13,568 nt of DNA from CAZRIZ01 sp964600285. Its GTDB lineage: Bacteria; Patescibacteriota; Saccharimonadia; Saccharimonadales; Saccharimonadaceae. The stretch spans positions 1 through 13,568 of the forward strand of contig CAZRIZ010000022.1 in the NCBI GenBank assembly GCA_964600285.1. The letters run 5' to 3'. Of this stretch, positions 1 through 6,102 are shown in pieces (positions within the stretch are counted from its first letter, which is position 1; each line of letters starts with the position of its first letter). The position numbers were made by a program, and so were the translations under genes. A model generated the notes under the pieces. That model had not been told where the DNA came from. It saw only the letters and a program-made list of their open reading frames with translations, and searched no databases.

Positions 1-69
1 CCGCCATTGTATTAAAACAGCTGATTTCGGCATTTTCCGCCACATTTTTCATGAGGCACCAAAGCTCTA

Positions 70-98
70 TTGCTTTTTTAGTCAATTTATGCTATAAT
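70..98 (+). promoter_or_regulatory. Strong sigma70-type promoter facing right
   Basis: TTGCTT at 70-75 and a perfect TATAAT at 93-98 are separated by 17 nt, so transcription would start near 105. No sizeable plus-strand gene follows; the next clear element is an intrinsic terminator at 181-212. Positions 1-69 upstream hold no recognisable gene: a frame open from 3 to 101 could be the tail of a plus-strand gene, but nothing in it is recognisable. Confidence 0.55.
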
Positions 99-104
99 TA
101 GGGT

Positions 105-212
105 AGTGCTGGCGCGTGAACAGAGTAACATGACGCCAACCAAGATGGCCTGACGCTTTTTTTGAATAAGGACAAGAATAAACCCGCGGTTTTACCGCGG
201 GTTTTATTATTT
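105..212 (+). ncRNA. Candidate short transcript (small RNA or leaderless micro-ORF)
   Basis: A transcript starting near 105 would run about 108 nt to the terminator at 181-212. Its first part can fold: TGGCG near 110-114 pairs with CGCCA at 134-138, and the inner CGTG pairs with CATG, leaving a single bulged A. Within it, GTG at 106 opens a 15-codon frame ending in TGA at 151-153. That GTG lies 7 nt after the -10 box, the same spacing seen at other leaderless starts here. A run of seven T follows at 157-163. No known RNA family is recognised. It could equally be a non-functional chance promoter. Confidence 0.25.
181..212 (+). terminator. Intrinsic terminator, probably bidirectional
   Basis: A perfect 10-bp GC-rich stem (181-190 with 194-203, loop TTT) is followed on the plus strand by a T-rich stretch. 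The right edge lies next to the folA stop codon at 207-209, so on the minus strand the hairpin follows folA directly, although the T-run is weaker in that direction. It can end both folA transcription and the short plus-strand transcript from the promoter at 70-98. Confidence 0.75.
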
Positions 213-716
213 TTCAAAGGTTTGGAAGTGCATCGTTATGCCATCAGCCTCAAGCTCTTCCTTCTCGACGACTCGCCAATCCAGCCAGCCAGTGTGGGTT
301 GGAAACACCCGGTCAGCTTCGGGAAACAGCAGGTCGTATCTAGTCAGATAAATCCTGTCTACCAGGTCTTTTTCCAAAAATTCCTGATAAATCTGTTGGC
401 CACCGATTACAAAAATCTCGCAACCTTGTCTAATCACTTTAGAACGAGCCAAGGCAAGAGCCTGCTCACAGCTATGAGCAACCAAGGTTTGTTCAAACGC
501 GAAATTCGTGTCTCTTGTAACTACGATGTTGACACGATTTGGCAACGGTTTCCTTCGAAAACCATCAAATGTCTTACGTCCGACTATCACCACATGACCA
601 CAAGTCTTGCTGACAAAGTGCTTCATGTCGGTTGGGAAGTTGCCCAGTAGGCTATCTCCCACTCCCATCTCGTAGGCATAGCCGACCGCTACAATCAAAT
701 TGATTTTTGGATGCAT
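207..716 (-). CDS. folA: Dihydrofolate reductase
   Basis: This 169-residue protein has the usual DHFR length. It would reduce dihydrofolate to tetrahydrofolate with NADPH in the cytoplasm, recycling the product of thymidylate synthase. Family marks visible: N-terminal NLIVAVG strand (6-12), FPTD with the acidic catalytic residue D30, the NADPH-binding VGRKTF (45-50), PLPNRVNIVVTRD (57-69), and IFVIGGQQIY (101-110). A ribosome site (AGAGGT) sits about 6 nt before the ATG. It lies 80 nt downstream of thyA on the same strand, so the two form a natural dTMP pair, although a hairpin lies between them. Oddity: the active-site Pro-Trp of most DHFRs (PW before xxPxD) reads Leu-Gly here (L24 G25). Identity is firm; full activity is not proven because of this change. 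Confidence 0.93.
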   Translation of the reverse strand: MHPKINLIVAVGYAYEMGVGDSLLGNFPTDMKHFVSKTCGHVVIVGRKTFDGFRRKPLPNRVNIVVTRDTNFAFEQTLVAHSCEQALALARSKVIRQGCEIFVIGGQQIYQEFLEKDLVDRIYLTRYDLLFPEADRVFPTHTGWLDWRVVEKEELEADGITMHFQTFEK

Positions 717-747
717 TATTTTTACCTCTTTCTCAACAAGCTAGGGG

Positions 748-782
748 CTTAGAAAGACCCGCCTAGAAAGGCGGGTCCTAAG
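748..782 (-). terminator. Hairpin between thyA and folA
   Basis: A 9-bp perfect stem (756-764 with 769-777, loop AGAA) is extended by a second 5-bp helix (748-752 with 778-782) across a three-base bulge. On the minus strand only a short T-run follows, so termination may be partial. It could be an attenuator or processing site that sets folA expression relative to thyA, or a weak terminator for thyA. Confidence 0.5.
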
Positions 783-796
783 TTACTAGGTCGCGC

Positions 797-1657
797 TTAC
801 ACCGCAATTTCCAGGGCGCGTGGCAACTTTTCCATCGGATGGTAATCCACGACCGTAAAATCATCAGGCATAGCGTTAGCCAGGGTGGCGCCCTCTCGAA
901 GTACCAATCTTGGACGATAGGTGTTGTGCGTGATTACCGCATCATCTGCCCTCCTGATAAGCTCCTCGGCCGCCCAGAAGTGACGATCGTAGATGTGCAA
1001 GTTTGATATGGCGTGTGTAAACGTTCCCACCTCCATACCAAGTTCGCGCGCCACCAGCATCTGTAGAGCCACATATTGGACCTTGTTGATGTGACCAGCT
1101 GTGATGTAATCATTTGACCGCTGTTCCATCTTAAGATGCAAAAACCTGGTACGATTCTCGTCTTCAGTCACTTGCCAAGTCGTCATGAAACAGCACGGAT
1201 CTAATCCACCAACCTCCCTCATATCAGGTGCCTGCAAGAGAATCATGATGTGACGCCGACTAAACGGCGACCTCCTTAAGTCACGGATTAGATTGTCGAG
1301 TAAGTCCCAACGCAAGACGGTTGCTCCATAGCGCTGGCCAATCGTGCGATCGCCTATGTCCCAAGGATCCCACCATGTGATACCATATTTACTCTTGAGC
1401 AAGTCAAGATCGTTGCTAGCATCACGATAAATCCACAGAATCTCACCGATGCCGCTCCTCACGGCTATGGGACGCAAAGATGTGAACGGAAACTCCCCTT
1501 TCTGTAAATTGTAAGTCTCTTGCACATTAAGAATGAACTTTGTGTGAGCCGGAGTACCATCGTTCCACCTTGGACGAACCTCCTGTCCGTAATCATTATA
1601 CCCATACGTCTCAATTTCTTTGATGTTCTGGATATAGATTAAATCCGCCTTATGCAT
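797..1657 (-). CDS. thyA: Thymidylate synthase, phage phi3T/Bacillus ThyA-like class
   Basis: This 286-residue protein would methylate dUMP to dTMP using methylene-tetrahydrofolate, releasing dihydrofolate for FolA. Visible motifs: GTPAHT (34-39), GEILWIYR (71-78), YGITWWDPWD (91-100), SRRH phosphate-binding arginines (133-136), the nucleophile in LDPCCF (Cys155), EQRSND (178-183), Asn191 (the FN/IN asparagine), HIYDRH (221-226) and a C-terminal ALEIAV ending typical of the family. Its motifs resemble the Bacillus/phi3T ThyA type more than the short E. coli type. The His that often follows the catalytic Cys is Cys156. A strong AAGGAG lies 8 nt before the ATG. The coding sequence looks somewhat more GC-rich than murB next door, which may hint at transfer. 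Confidence 0.94.
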   Translation of the reverse strand: MHKADLIYIQNIKEIETYGYNDYGQEVRPRWNDGTPAHTKFILNVQETYNLQKGEFPFTSLRPIAVRSGIGEILWIYRDASNDLDLLKSKYGITWWDPWDIGDRTIGQRYGATVLRWDLLDNLIRDLRRSPFSRRHIMILLQAPDMREVGGLDPCCFMTTWQVTEDENRTRFLHLKMEQRSNDYITAGHINKVQYVALQMLVARELGMEVGTFTHAISNLHIYDRHFWAAEELIRRADDAVITHNTYRPRLVLREGATLANAMPDDFTVVDYHPMEKLPRALEIAV

Positions 1658-1715
1658 AGTTCCATCTCCTTTTTAATGAACTCACAGCCCTGTTAGCTAA
1701 ACTTAAAACACCTCC

Positions 1716-1755
1716 CTTATCAGCAGACAAGCTATGTGTCGATAAGCTTATCAGC
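1716..1755. promoter_or_regulatory. Repeated CTTATC motifs in the thyA/murB divergent region
   Basis: CTTATCAGC occurs at 1716-1724 and again at 1747-1755, 31 bp apart (about three helical turns). The second copy is preceded by its inverse, making a perfect 12-bp palindrome GATAAGCTTATC at 1741-1752. This lies in the 145-bp gap between the divergent thyA and murB genes and could be an operator for one or both. I see no convincing thyA promoter by eye, and no regulator is recognisable. Confidence 0.35.
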
Positions 1756-1787
1756 CTATATACTTCAGGTCAAACACAAGCAAGTTA

Positions 1788-1796
1788 TGCTACAAT
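1788..1796 (+). promoter_or_regulatory. murB promoter (extended -10), leaderless start
   Basis: TGC plus TACAAT (1788-1796) forms an extended -10 element, while the -35 region is poor. Only 6 nt separate the -10 box from the murB ATG at 1803, so the transcript would begin at or next to the start codon. No Shine-Dalgarno sequence is present, as expected for a leaderless mRNA. Confidence 0.6.
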
Positions 1797-1802
1797 AACA
1801 CC

Positions 1803-2840
1803 ATGATATCCCCATTAAAGTTTGTCAAAGACAAGCCCTTAGGCGAAATGACTACTATGAAATTAGGTACTAGCCGAGCACAGTATTTTTACGAATTGGC
1901 TAGCGTTAAAGACCTACCGAAAATTCACTTATTTGCTGTCGAAAATGGCTTAAAAATCCGCATCTTGGGAAGTGGCAGTAACTCACTAGCAACCGACCAA
2001 GATTTTGCTGGCATTGTTTTGAAGAATCATCTTAAAAAAGTTGAAAAAACCATCACTAAAGACGGCGCTACATACAAGGTCGCTTCGGGTGAAATTTGGG
2101 ATGATTTTGTAAACCAAACCACCAGAGACGGTATGACTGGGCTAGAGTGCACTAGTGGCATACCCGGCACAGTTGGCGCTACGCCAATTCAAAACGTTGG
2201 CGCTTATGGCCAAGAGATTTCTAGTGTCATGACCGAATTCGAAGCCTATGATTTTATTGACAACCGTTTCATAACTGTCAAAAAAAGCGACCTAAACTTT
2301 GCTTATCGCACCAGTACGCTAAAAACCTACAACACCAATCGCTATTTCATCACCAGTGTTAGTTTCGAACTAAAGACTGGCCAGCTAGAACGACCGCTTT
2401 ACTGGTCACTAGAAAAATACATCACCGAAAACAACTTAACCGACTTGTCACCAGCCAAGATTCGTGAATATGTTCTTGCAATTCGTGCAGTTCGCATTCC
2501 TGACTACCACACCCATCCTAGCGCTGGCTCGTTCTTTGAAAATACCGAAATATCAGCCGAAGAATTTGCCAAACTAAAAGAATCCTATCCAAGCCTACCT
2601 TATGGCGACCCTCAGCCAAGTGGTTTAATCAAAATACCGACCGCCTGGCTAATTGAGCAAACCGGCCTGGCTGGACAAGTCATTAATGGCATTGAAATTA
2701 CACCACACAATCCCATGATTTTGGTTAATAAATCATCAAAGAAATACGCCGATTTAGTGAATACAAAAACCACTATCACACAAGCCATTAAGGACAAGTT
2801 CGGCTTTGAAATTGAACAGGAGCCAATTGAACTAATTTAA
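1803..2840 (+). CDS. murB: UDP-N-acetylenolpyruvoylglucosamine reductase
   Basis: This 345-residue protein performs the second step of UDP-MurNAc synthesis: NADPH- and FAD-dependent reduction of the MurA product. The FAD-binding half shows ILGSGSNSL (54-62) and GIPGTVGATPIQNVGAYG (119-136). The substrate side shows AYRTS with Arg169, PSAGSFFEN with the proton-donor Ser243, SGLIKIPTAWLIEQTGL (273-289), and a C-terminal acidic residue in EIEQEP (Glu338 or Glu340) matching the catalytic Glu. The YRTS-containing layout is that of the longer, E. coli-like type I enzyme. It is transcribed divergently from thyA from a leaderless promoter. There is no clear terminator before the pilin gene at 2888. 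MurA (8631-10157) and MurT (12906 onward) in the same window complete the cell-wall theme. Confidence 0.94.
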   Translation: MISPLKFVKDKPLGEMTTMKLGTSRAQYFYELASVKDLPKIHLFAVENGLKIRILGSGSNSLATDQDFAGIVLKNHLKKVEKTITKDGATYKVASGEIWDDFVNQTTRDGMTGLECTSGIPGTVGATPIQNVGAYGQEISSVMTEFEAYDFIDNRFITVKKSDLNFAYRTSTLKTYNTNRYFITSVSFELKTGQLERPLYWSLEKYITENNLTDLSPAKIREYVLAIRAVRIPDYHTHPSAGSFFENTEISAEEFAKLKESYPSLPYGDPQPSGLIKIPTAWLIEQTGLAGQVINGIEITPHNPMILVNKSSKKYADLVNTKTTITQAIKDKFGFEIEQEPIELI

Positions 2841-2852
2841 ATGACGATGGTA

Positions 2853-2881
2853 TTGAGTTTTTTTCATAAAAACCTTATGCT
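2853..2881 (+). promoter_or_regulatory. Candidate promoter of the minor-pilin operon
   Basis: TTGAGT (2853-2858) and TATGCT (2876-2881) are 17 nt apart, and the ATG at 2888 follows 6 nt later, the same leaderless geometry as murB. An overlapping alternative -10, TATAGT at 2882-2887, abuts the ATG and is less plausible. No ribosome-binding site precedes the gene. Confidence 0.45.
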
Positions 2882-2887
2882 TATAGT

Positions 2888-3622
2888 ATGAAGAATTTCA
2901 GGCGTGGATTTACGATTACAGAACTGTTAATTGTAATTTCCGTAATGTCTCTCTTTCTCTTAATGAGCTTCTGGGGCTTTATCAAGCTACAAGACCGATC
3001 TTTCAACGAAGGCAATCGAGTAAATGCCGAGGGGTTTGTGGCCGCGCTTGATGAAATTTATTTAGCTGGAGCGACAACCCACGGTGCAGTTGGTGTTAGA
3101 GGTGAATATCCAGACATCAGCCAAGCTTGTCTAGACGAAAGTAATACTATATTCGAAGATATTATAGAGAAACAGCCGGGACTGCCTAATGATCTAAAAG
3201 TTGTTTTTATTAAAAACTACATCTCACCAGCCACTTCTGATTTATACGATCTATCAAACGGCGAGGTTCAGGCCAACGGCACAATCCAACCAGATTCGTC
3301 ACAGCCAATTACTACTACAGCCCAAATGATGACGTGCAGCTCATCTCCTGTAGAAGTTGACCTAAGCAAGTCCGAAAACCAAAATGTTATAGTCTATCAG
3401 CCAATCGCTACTTATAACAACCGCGACATTTGTCGCAAAATTCAGCGAGAAGCCGGTCTACCCGAAGGTATGTGTGGCGGCGGCAATAGGAACAGTTACT
3501 GCTATGATCGTTATAATATTTACTCGGGAGCAGAAATTGAGTGCAAACATTTTAATGTTTATTATCTTGAAAAAGACGGCGATAAATTTTATCTATCCGA
3601 TAGGATAACGAGTAAACGATGA
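2888..3622 (+). CDS. Type IV prepilin-like protein, six-cysteine minor pilin
   Basis: This 244-residue protein begins with a class III signal: MKNFRRG then FTITELLIVISV. Prepilin peptidase would cut after Gly7 and methylate Phe; Glu5 of the mature protein is present. A hydrophobic helix follows to about residue 33. The rest is a large exported domain with six Cys (81, 150, 182, 196, 205, 219), four of them close together near the C-terminus, suggesting disulphides. It is larger than the major-type pilin at 4884 and heads a three-gene overlapping operon, so a minor pilin or pseudopilin role in pilus priming or tip is likely. The specific orthologue cannot be named. Confidence 0.85.
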   Translation: MKNFRRGFTITELLIVISVMSLFLLMSFWGFIKLQDRSFNEGNRVNAEGFVAALDEIYLAGATTHGAVGVRGEYPDISQACLDESNTIFEDIIEKQPGLPNDLKVVFIKNYISPATSDLYDLSNGEVQANGTIQPDSSQPITTTAQMMTCSSSPVEVDLSKSENQNVIVYQPIATYNNRDICRKIQREAGLPEGMCGGGNRNSYCYDRYNIYSGAEIECKHFNVYYLEKDGDKFYLSDRITSKR

Positions 3623-4011
3623 AAACACCTGTTAAATCTGGCGTTACTACGGTCGAGGTTCTCATATCTCTCTTGATTATGTCGATTTTTCTCTTCAGTG
3701 GTTATCAGCTCTACAGCGTGGTTTTAAGCGGCAGTCTTTTGTCCAGATCGCGTTCCAAAGCCGCCAACATCGCTTACAGCCATTTGCGTTATGTCGGAGA
3801 CTCTATTAACATGGCCAACTGTTCAACTGATGTTATTACCGCAAATCGCACGCCCATGTCAGACGAAAACCTGCCAGGGTTAACTATAAAATCCACCGTT
3901 AGCGCCCCCTATTCTTGCGCAGCCAGGCTGATGCGCGTAGAGATAGAGGTTAGCTACAATGTCGGCACCACAAAACACAAAGAAGTCCAGGCCGTTTATG
4001 TCCAAAAATAG
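3619..4011 (+). CDS. Minor prepilin, PilV/GspI-like
   Basis: This 130-residue protein has a short leader MKTPVKSG followed by VTTVEVLISLLIMSIFLFSG, the prepilin cleavage site and hydrophobic stalk with Glu at mature position 5. Valine replaces the more usual Phe at +1. The EVLISLLI pattern resembles PilV/GspI minor pilins. Two Cys in the exported part (NCS and SCA) could form a disulphide. The start overlaps the previous stop by four bases (ATGA), indicating translational coupling. Overlap with the next gene reinforces a single operon. The assignment to the prepilin class is firm; the PilV analogy is inference from size, order and N-terminal pattern. Confidence 0.82.
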   Translation: MKTPVKSGVTTVEVLISLLIMSIFLFSGYQLYSVVLSGSLLSRSRSKAANIAYSHLRYVGDSINMANCSTDVITANRTPMSDENLPGLTIKSTVSAPYSCAARLMRVEIEVSYNVGTTKHKEVQAVYVQK

Positions 4012-4807
4012 ACTGTTCAAGGCTGGCTTCACACTAGTTGAAGTTGCGATTGTCTTACCAATCGCCGTCTTTATAGTTTTGGCTCTCATTACCTCCAGCC
4101 TCAGTTTGATTAACGACGCCTCCACTCAAAATGCCATCACCAAACGCACCGCCGACATTCAAGCGGCTCTCGATATAATTGAACAAGACATTAGCTATAG
4201 CGACGGTTTTTTGACTCAGATTGAATGTAGCGCTGAACCGCAAACCTTATGTAATGGCTATGACGTTGACTACGATGGCAAAGCTGGCATGATGACCATG
4301 GTACGCCCAGACAGCAAGCCAGCCTTAATCCTACGCGCACTTATGACAACCGAAAACCCATTCGCTAGTCGTGCTGATATTGAGCTAGTGCATCAAACAC
4401 TGCCTAATACCTTATATTGCAACGTCAACCCTCCGGCATTTTCTAATATTATCTACTACATCAGTCCAGATGGGCGCTTAATGCGCAAAACTACCATCAA
4501 CAATGCCATGAACGATACCACTTGCACTATACCGTGGCAACAAAACTCCTGCCTTGATCGTGGTTGCCCAGACGAAGACATGGTTTTACTACACGACGCC
4601 GAAATGGAAATAGACTTCTTTAATGCCAGCAACCCAACCTCACCCATAGCCAACATCTACTCGAGGACGGTTGACAATACCACTCGTCAATCCATGTTAG
4701 ACGAAGCCGTTTCGGTCCAAATTGTCCTCAGATCAGAAGTCACATCCATAAAAGGCGAAAACTCCACCGTCTTGAGTGGTCGACTGCGAGCCCACCCTAT
4801 TCAATAA
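3998..4807 (+). CDS. Minor prepilin, PilW/GspJ-like
   Basis: This is a 269-residue protein from the preferred ATG at 3998, which gives a normal short leader MSKNRLFKAG before FTLVEVAIVLPIAVFIVLAL. A start at 3959 would add 13 residues and give an unusually long leader. The cleavage Gly and mature Glu5 are present, then one hydrophobic helix and a large exported domain with about six Cys (IEC, LCN, YCN, TCT, SCL, GCP). The start overlaps the preceding gene by 14 bases. Third place in the operon and larger size are like PilW/GspJ, which joins the pilus-tip priming complex; this is inference. No terminator is obvious after it, so read-through to the 4884 pilin is possible. Confidence 0.82.
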   Translation: MSKNRLFKAGFTLVEVAIVLPIAVFIVLALITSSLSLINDASTQNAITKRTADIQAALDIIEQDISYSDGFLTQIECSAEPQTLCNGYDVDYDGKAGMMTMVRPDSKPALILRALMTTENPFASRADIELVHQTLPNTLYCNVNPPAFSNIIYYISPDGRLMRKTTINNAMNDTTCTIPWQQNSCLDRGCPDEDMVLLHDAEMEIDFFNASNPTSPIANIYSRTVDNTTRQSMLDEAVSVQIVLRSEVTSIKGENSTVLSGRLRAHPIQ

Positions 4808-4821
4808 AATAACAAAAAGTC

Positions 4822-4850
4822 TTGCAAGATAAGCATAAATGCTTTAGAAT
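4822..4850 (+). promoter_or_regulatory. Strong promoter for the major-type pilin
   Basis: TTGCAA (4822-4827) and TAGAAT (4845-4850) are separated by the optimal 17 nt. Transcription would start near 4857, giving a leader of about 27 nt with a good AAAGGAG at 4868-4874, 9 nt before the ATG. Unlike the leaderless genes around it, this one has a classic leader and ribosome-binding site, consistent with high expression of a structural subunit. Confidence 0.7.
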
Positions 4851-4883
4851 ACATTCATAAACTAACTAAAGGAGACAGGAATA

Positions 4884-5342
4884 ATGTCTAAAAAGTTCAA
4901 AAAAGGCTTTACGATCGTTGAGCTCTTGATCGTGATCGTAGTCATGGGTATCCTAGCGGCTATCGTCATTGTCACTTACCAGGGTGTTCAAGACAAAGCC
5001 AACACAACAAAAAACCAATCAAACGCTAAAGAAGTTGTCGGCAAAGCCGAGGCTTACAGCTCACTAAACACTAGCTTGTATCCAGATGGTGTTGATATAT
5101 TCTTTGCTGATGACGCCGACTCAAGTGTTGCGATTAAGAACGCCGAACTAGAAGCGCTTCTATTAGACGGTCCCGCAACTGCCTTCACCAACGAAACTCG
5201 TAAGAACATCTATTACAGCGTCTGCACAGACGAAGGCAATGACACTGGTATCCGAGTTGAATATTGGGACTACGACAAAAAGGAAAGTACCAAAATTGAT
5301 TCTGGCACTTGTGGTGCGTATACCCCTCTAAGACTACAATAA
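4884..5342 (+). CDS. Type IV pilin, probable major subunit (PilA/PilE-like)
   Basis: This 152-residue protein is of classic major-pilin size. Leader MSKKFKKG, then FTIVELLIVIVVMGILAAI, a textbook N-methylation site with Gly at -1 and Glu at +5. The alpha1 helix continues with YQGVQDKANTTKNQSNAKE, followed by a small globular domain ending with two Cys (VCTDEG and GTCGAY) that could close a C-terminal disulphide loop. Its own strong promoter, consensus ribosome site and dedicated terminator set it apart from the minor-pilin operon and support a high-copy subunit. Pilus retraction and assembly proteins are not encoded nearby. Confidence 0.88.
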   Translation: MSKKFKKGFTIVELLIVIVVMGILAAIVIVTYQGVQDKANTTKNQSNAKEVVGKAEAYSSLNTSLYPDGVDIFFADDADSSVAIKNAELEALLLDGPATAFTNETRKNIYYSVCTDEGNDTGIRVEYWDYDKKESTKIDSGTCGAYTPLRLQ

Positions 5343-5360
5343 CAAGTAGCCTTGTTTACA

Positions 5361-5394
5361 AAATTACCCTGCCCCCGCAGGGTAATTTTTATTT
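5361..5394 (+). terminator. Intrinsic terminator after the pilin gene
   Basis: A perfect 12-bp stem (5361-5372 with 5377-5388) with a CCCC loop is followed by a T-rich tail. It lies 18 nt after the stop codon at 5342 and would end the monocistronic pilin transcript. Confidence 0.85.
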
Positions 5395-5430
5395 CCATAG
5401 GATTGTAGTAAACTATAAGCATTATGAAAA
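5376..5430 (+). repeat. 55-bp direct repeat, left copy, at N gap
   Basis: The 55 bases at 5376-5430 recur exactly at 5531-5585, directly on the other side of the N block. The copy contains the right arm of the terminator stem, the next promoter and the first bases of the next pilin (ATGAAAA). Repeats ending exactly at both gap edges, with length 55, suggest two contigs that share one k-mer node and were not merged. Confidence 0.9.
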
Positions 5431-5530
5431 NNNNNNNNNNNNNNNNNNNNNNNNNNNNNNNNNNNNNNNNNNNNNNNNNNNNNNNNNNNNNNNNNNNNNN
5501 NNNNNNNNNNNNNNNNNNNNNNNNNNNNNN
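5431..5530. other. 100-N scaffold gap, probably artefactual
   Basis: The gap is exactly 100 N, a default filler length. Because its flanks are the same 55 bp, joining them directly gives a normal layout: pilin terminator, promoter, next pilin. The real sequence between the two genes is then about 155 bp shorter than shown (one repeat copy plus the N block). A genuine tandem duplication is possible but less likely. Confidence 0.85.
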
Positions 5531-5585
5531 CGCAGGGTAATTTTTATTTCCATAGGATTGTAGTAAACTATAAGCATTATGAAAA
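5531..5585 (+). repeat. 55-bp direct repeat, right copy
   Basis: This is the second exact copy of 5376-5430; it ends inside the first codons of the pilin gene at 5579. See the left copy for the interpretation as contig overlap. Confidence 0.9.
5547..5574 (+). promoter_or_regulatory. Candidate leaderless promoter of the second pilin
   Basis: TATAAG at 5569-5574 is preceded at a 16-nt spacing by a weak TTTCCA (5547-5552). The ATG at 5579 follows after only 4 nt and no ribosome site is present, so a leaderless or nearly leaderless transcript is expected. Confidence 0.45.
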
Positions 5586-6064
5586 AACTTAAAGCCTTCA
5601 CTCTTGTTGAATTATTAATTACCGTAACTGTACTGGCCGTACTAGCCACTATTGGCGTAGGAACTTATTCTAGCTACTTAAAACGCACCCGCACTCTTAA
5701 AAACGAAACTGCAGCTAAAGAAATTTTGCAACAAGCTGACGTCTTTCGCACCGCCTACCGTCGCTATCCTATTAGCACAATTGACTGTTTAGAAAAAACC
5801 GAGCGACTGTGCAAGGAGGGGCAATCTTTCCAGACTTTATTGGGAGAAGAAACCAGAAAACAATTAAATGAAGGCGTGCTAAATCCGCCAAGCATAAATT
5901 ACACCTCTAGTCTTGTTATGAAATTCTGCTTGCGTCGTAGCGACAGCGTTAGTGTCGGCGCCACAGTAGACTATTGGGATTTACAAAAAGAAGAAATTGT
6001 TACCGTTAGATTTGGAAACACCGAAGGCCTGGATATAACCTGCGAACTAGGTCCTATAGAATAG
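5579..6064 (+). CDS. Type IV prepilin with Ala at the -1 cleavage position
   Basis: This 161-residue protein has a very short leader MKKLKA followed by FTLVELLITVTVLAVLATIG, a normal prepilin hydrophobic stalk with Glu5. Position -1 is Ala, not the almost invariant Gly; prepilin peptidases tolerate this in some systems, usually with lower efficiency. The globular part carries four Cys (IDC, RLC, KFC, ITC), giving potentially two disulphides, and a VDYWDLQKEE segment that resembles VEYWDYDKKE of the 4884 pilin, so the two are likely paralogues. It may be an alternative or minor subunit. The start is fixed by the leader length and the -10 box just upstream. No hairpin terminator directly follows. 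Confidence 0.84.
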   Translation: MKKLKAFTLVELLITVTVLAVLATIGVGTYSSYLKRTRTLKNETAAKEILQQADVFRTAYRRYPISTIDCLEKTERLCKEGQSFQTLLGEETRKQLNEGVLNPPSINYTSSLVMKFCLRRSDSVSVGATVDYWDLQKEEIVTVRFGNTEGLDITCELGPIE

Positions 6065-6102
6065 CCAGCCATACTTGCTTTATAGCGTTTATGTGTCATA
6101 AT

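Noticed and set aside
105..163. SRP RNA (4.5S) or other known housekeeping RNA
   Set aside because: The conserved SRP tetraloop helix and its flanking consensus are absent, and the length is too short for 6S, tmRNA or RNase P RNA.
162..650. Open frame of 162 codons on the plus strand
   Set aside because: It is antisense to the well-supported folA gene, overlaps a terminator and shows no family motif.
3959..3997. Upstream start for the PilW-like gene
   Set aside because: It would give an unusually long prepilin leader; the ATG at 3998 gives the typical short charged leader.
5376..5585. Insertion-sequence target duplication or true tandem duplication
   Set aside because: The repeat ends exactly at both edges of an N block and is exactly 55 bp, which an assembly overlap explains better; no transposase is present.
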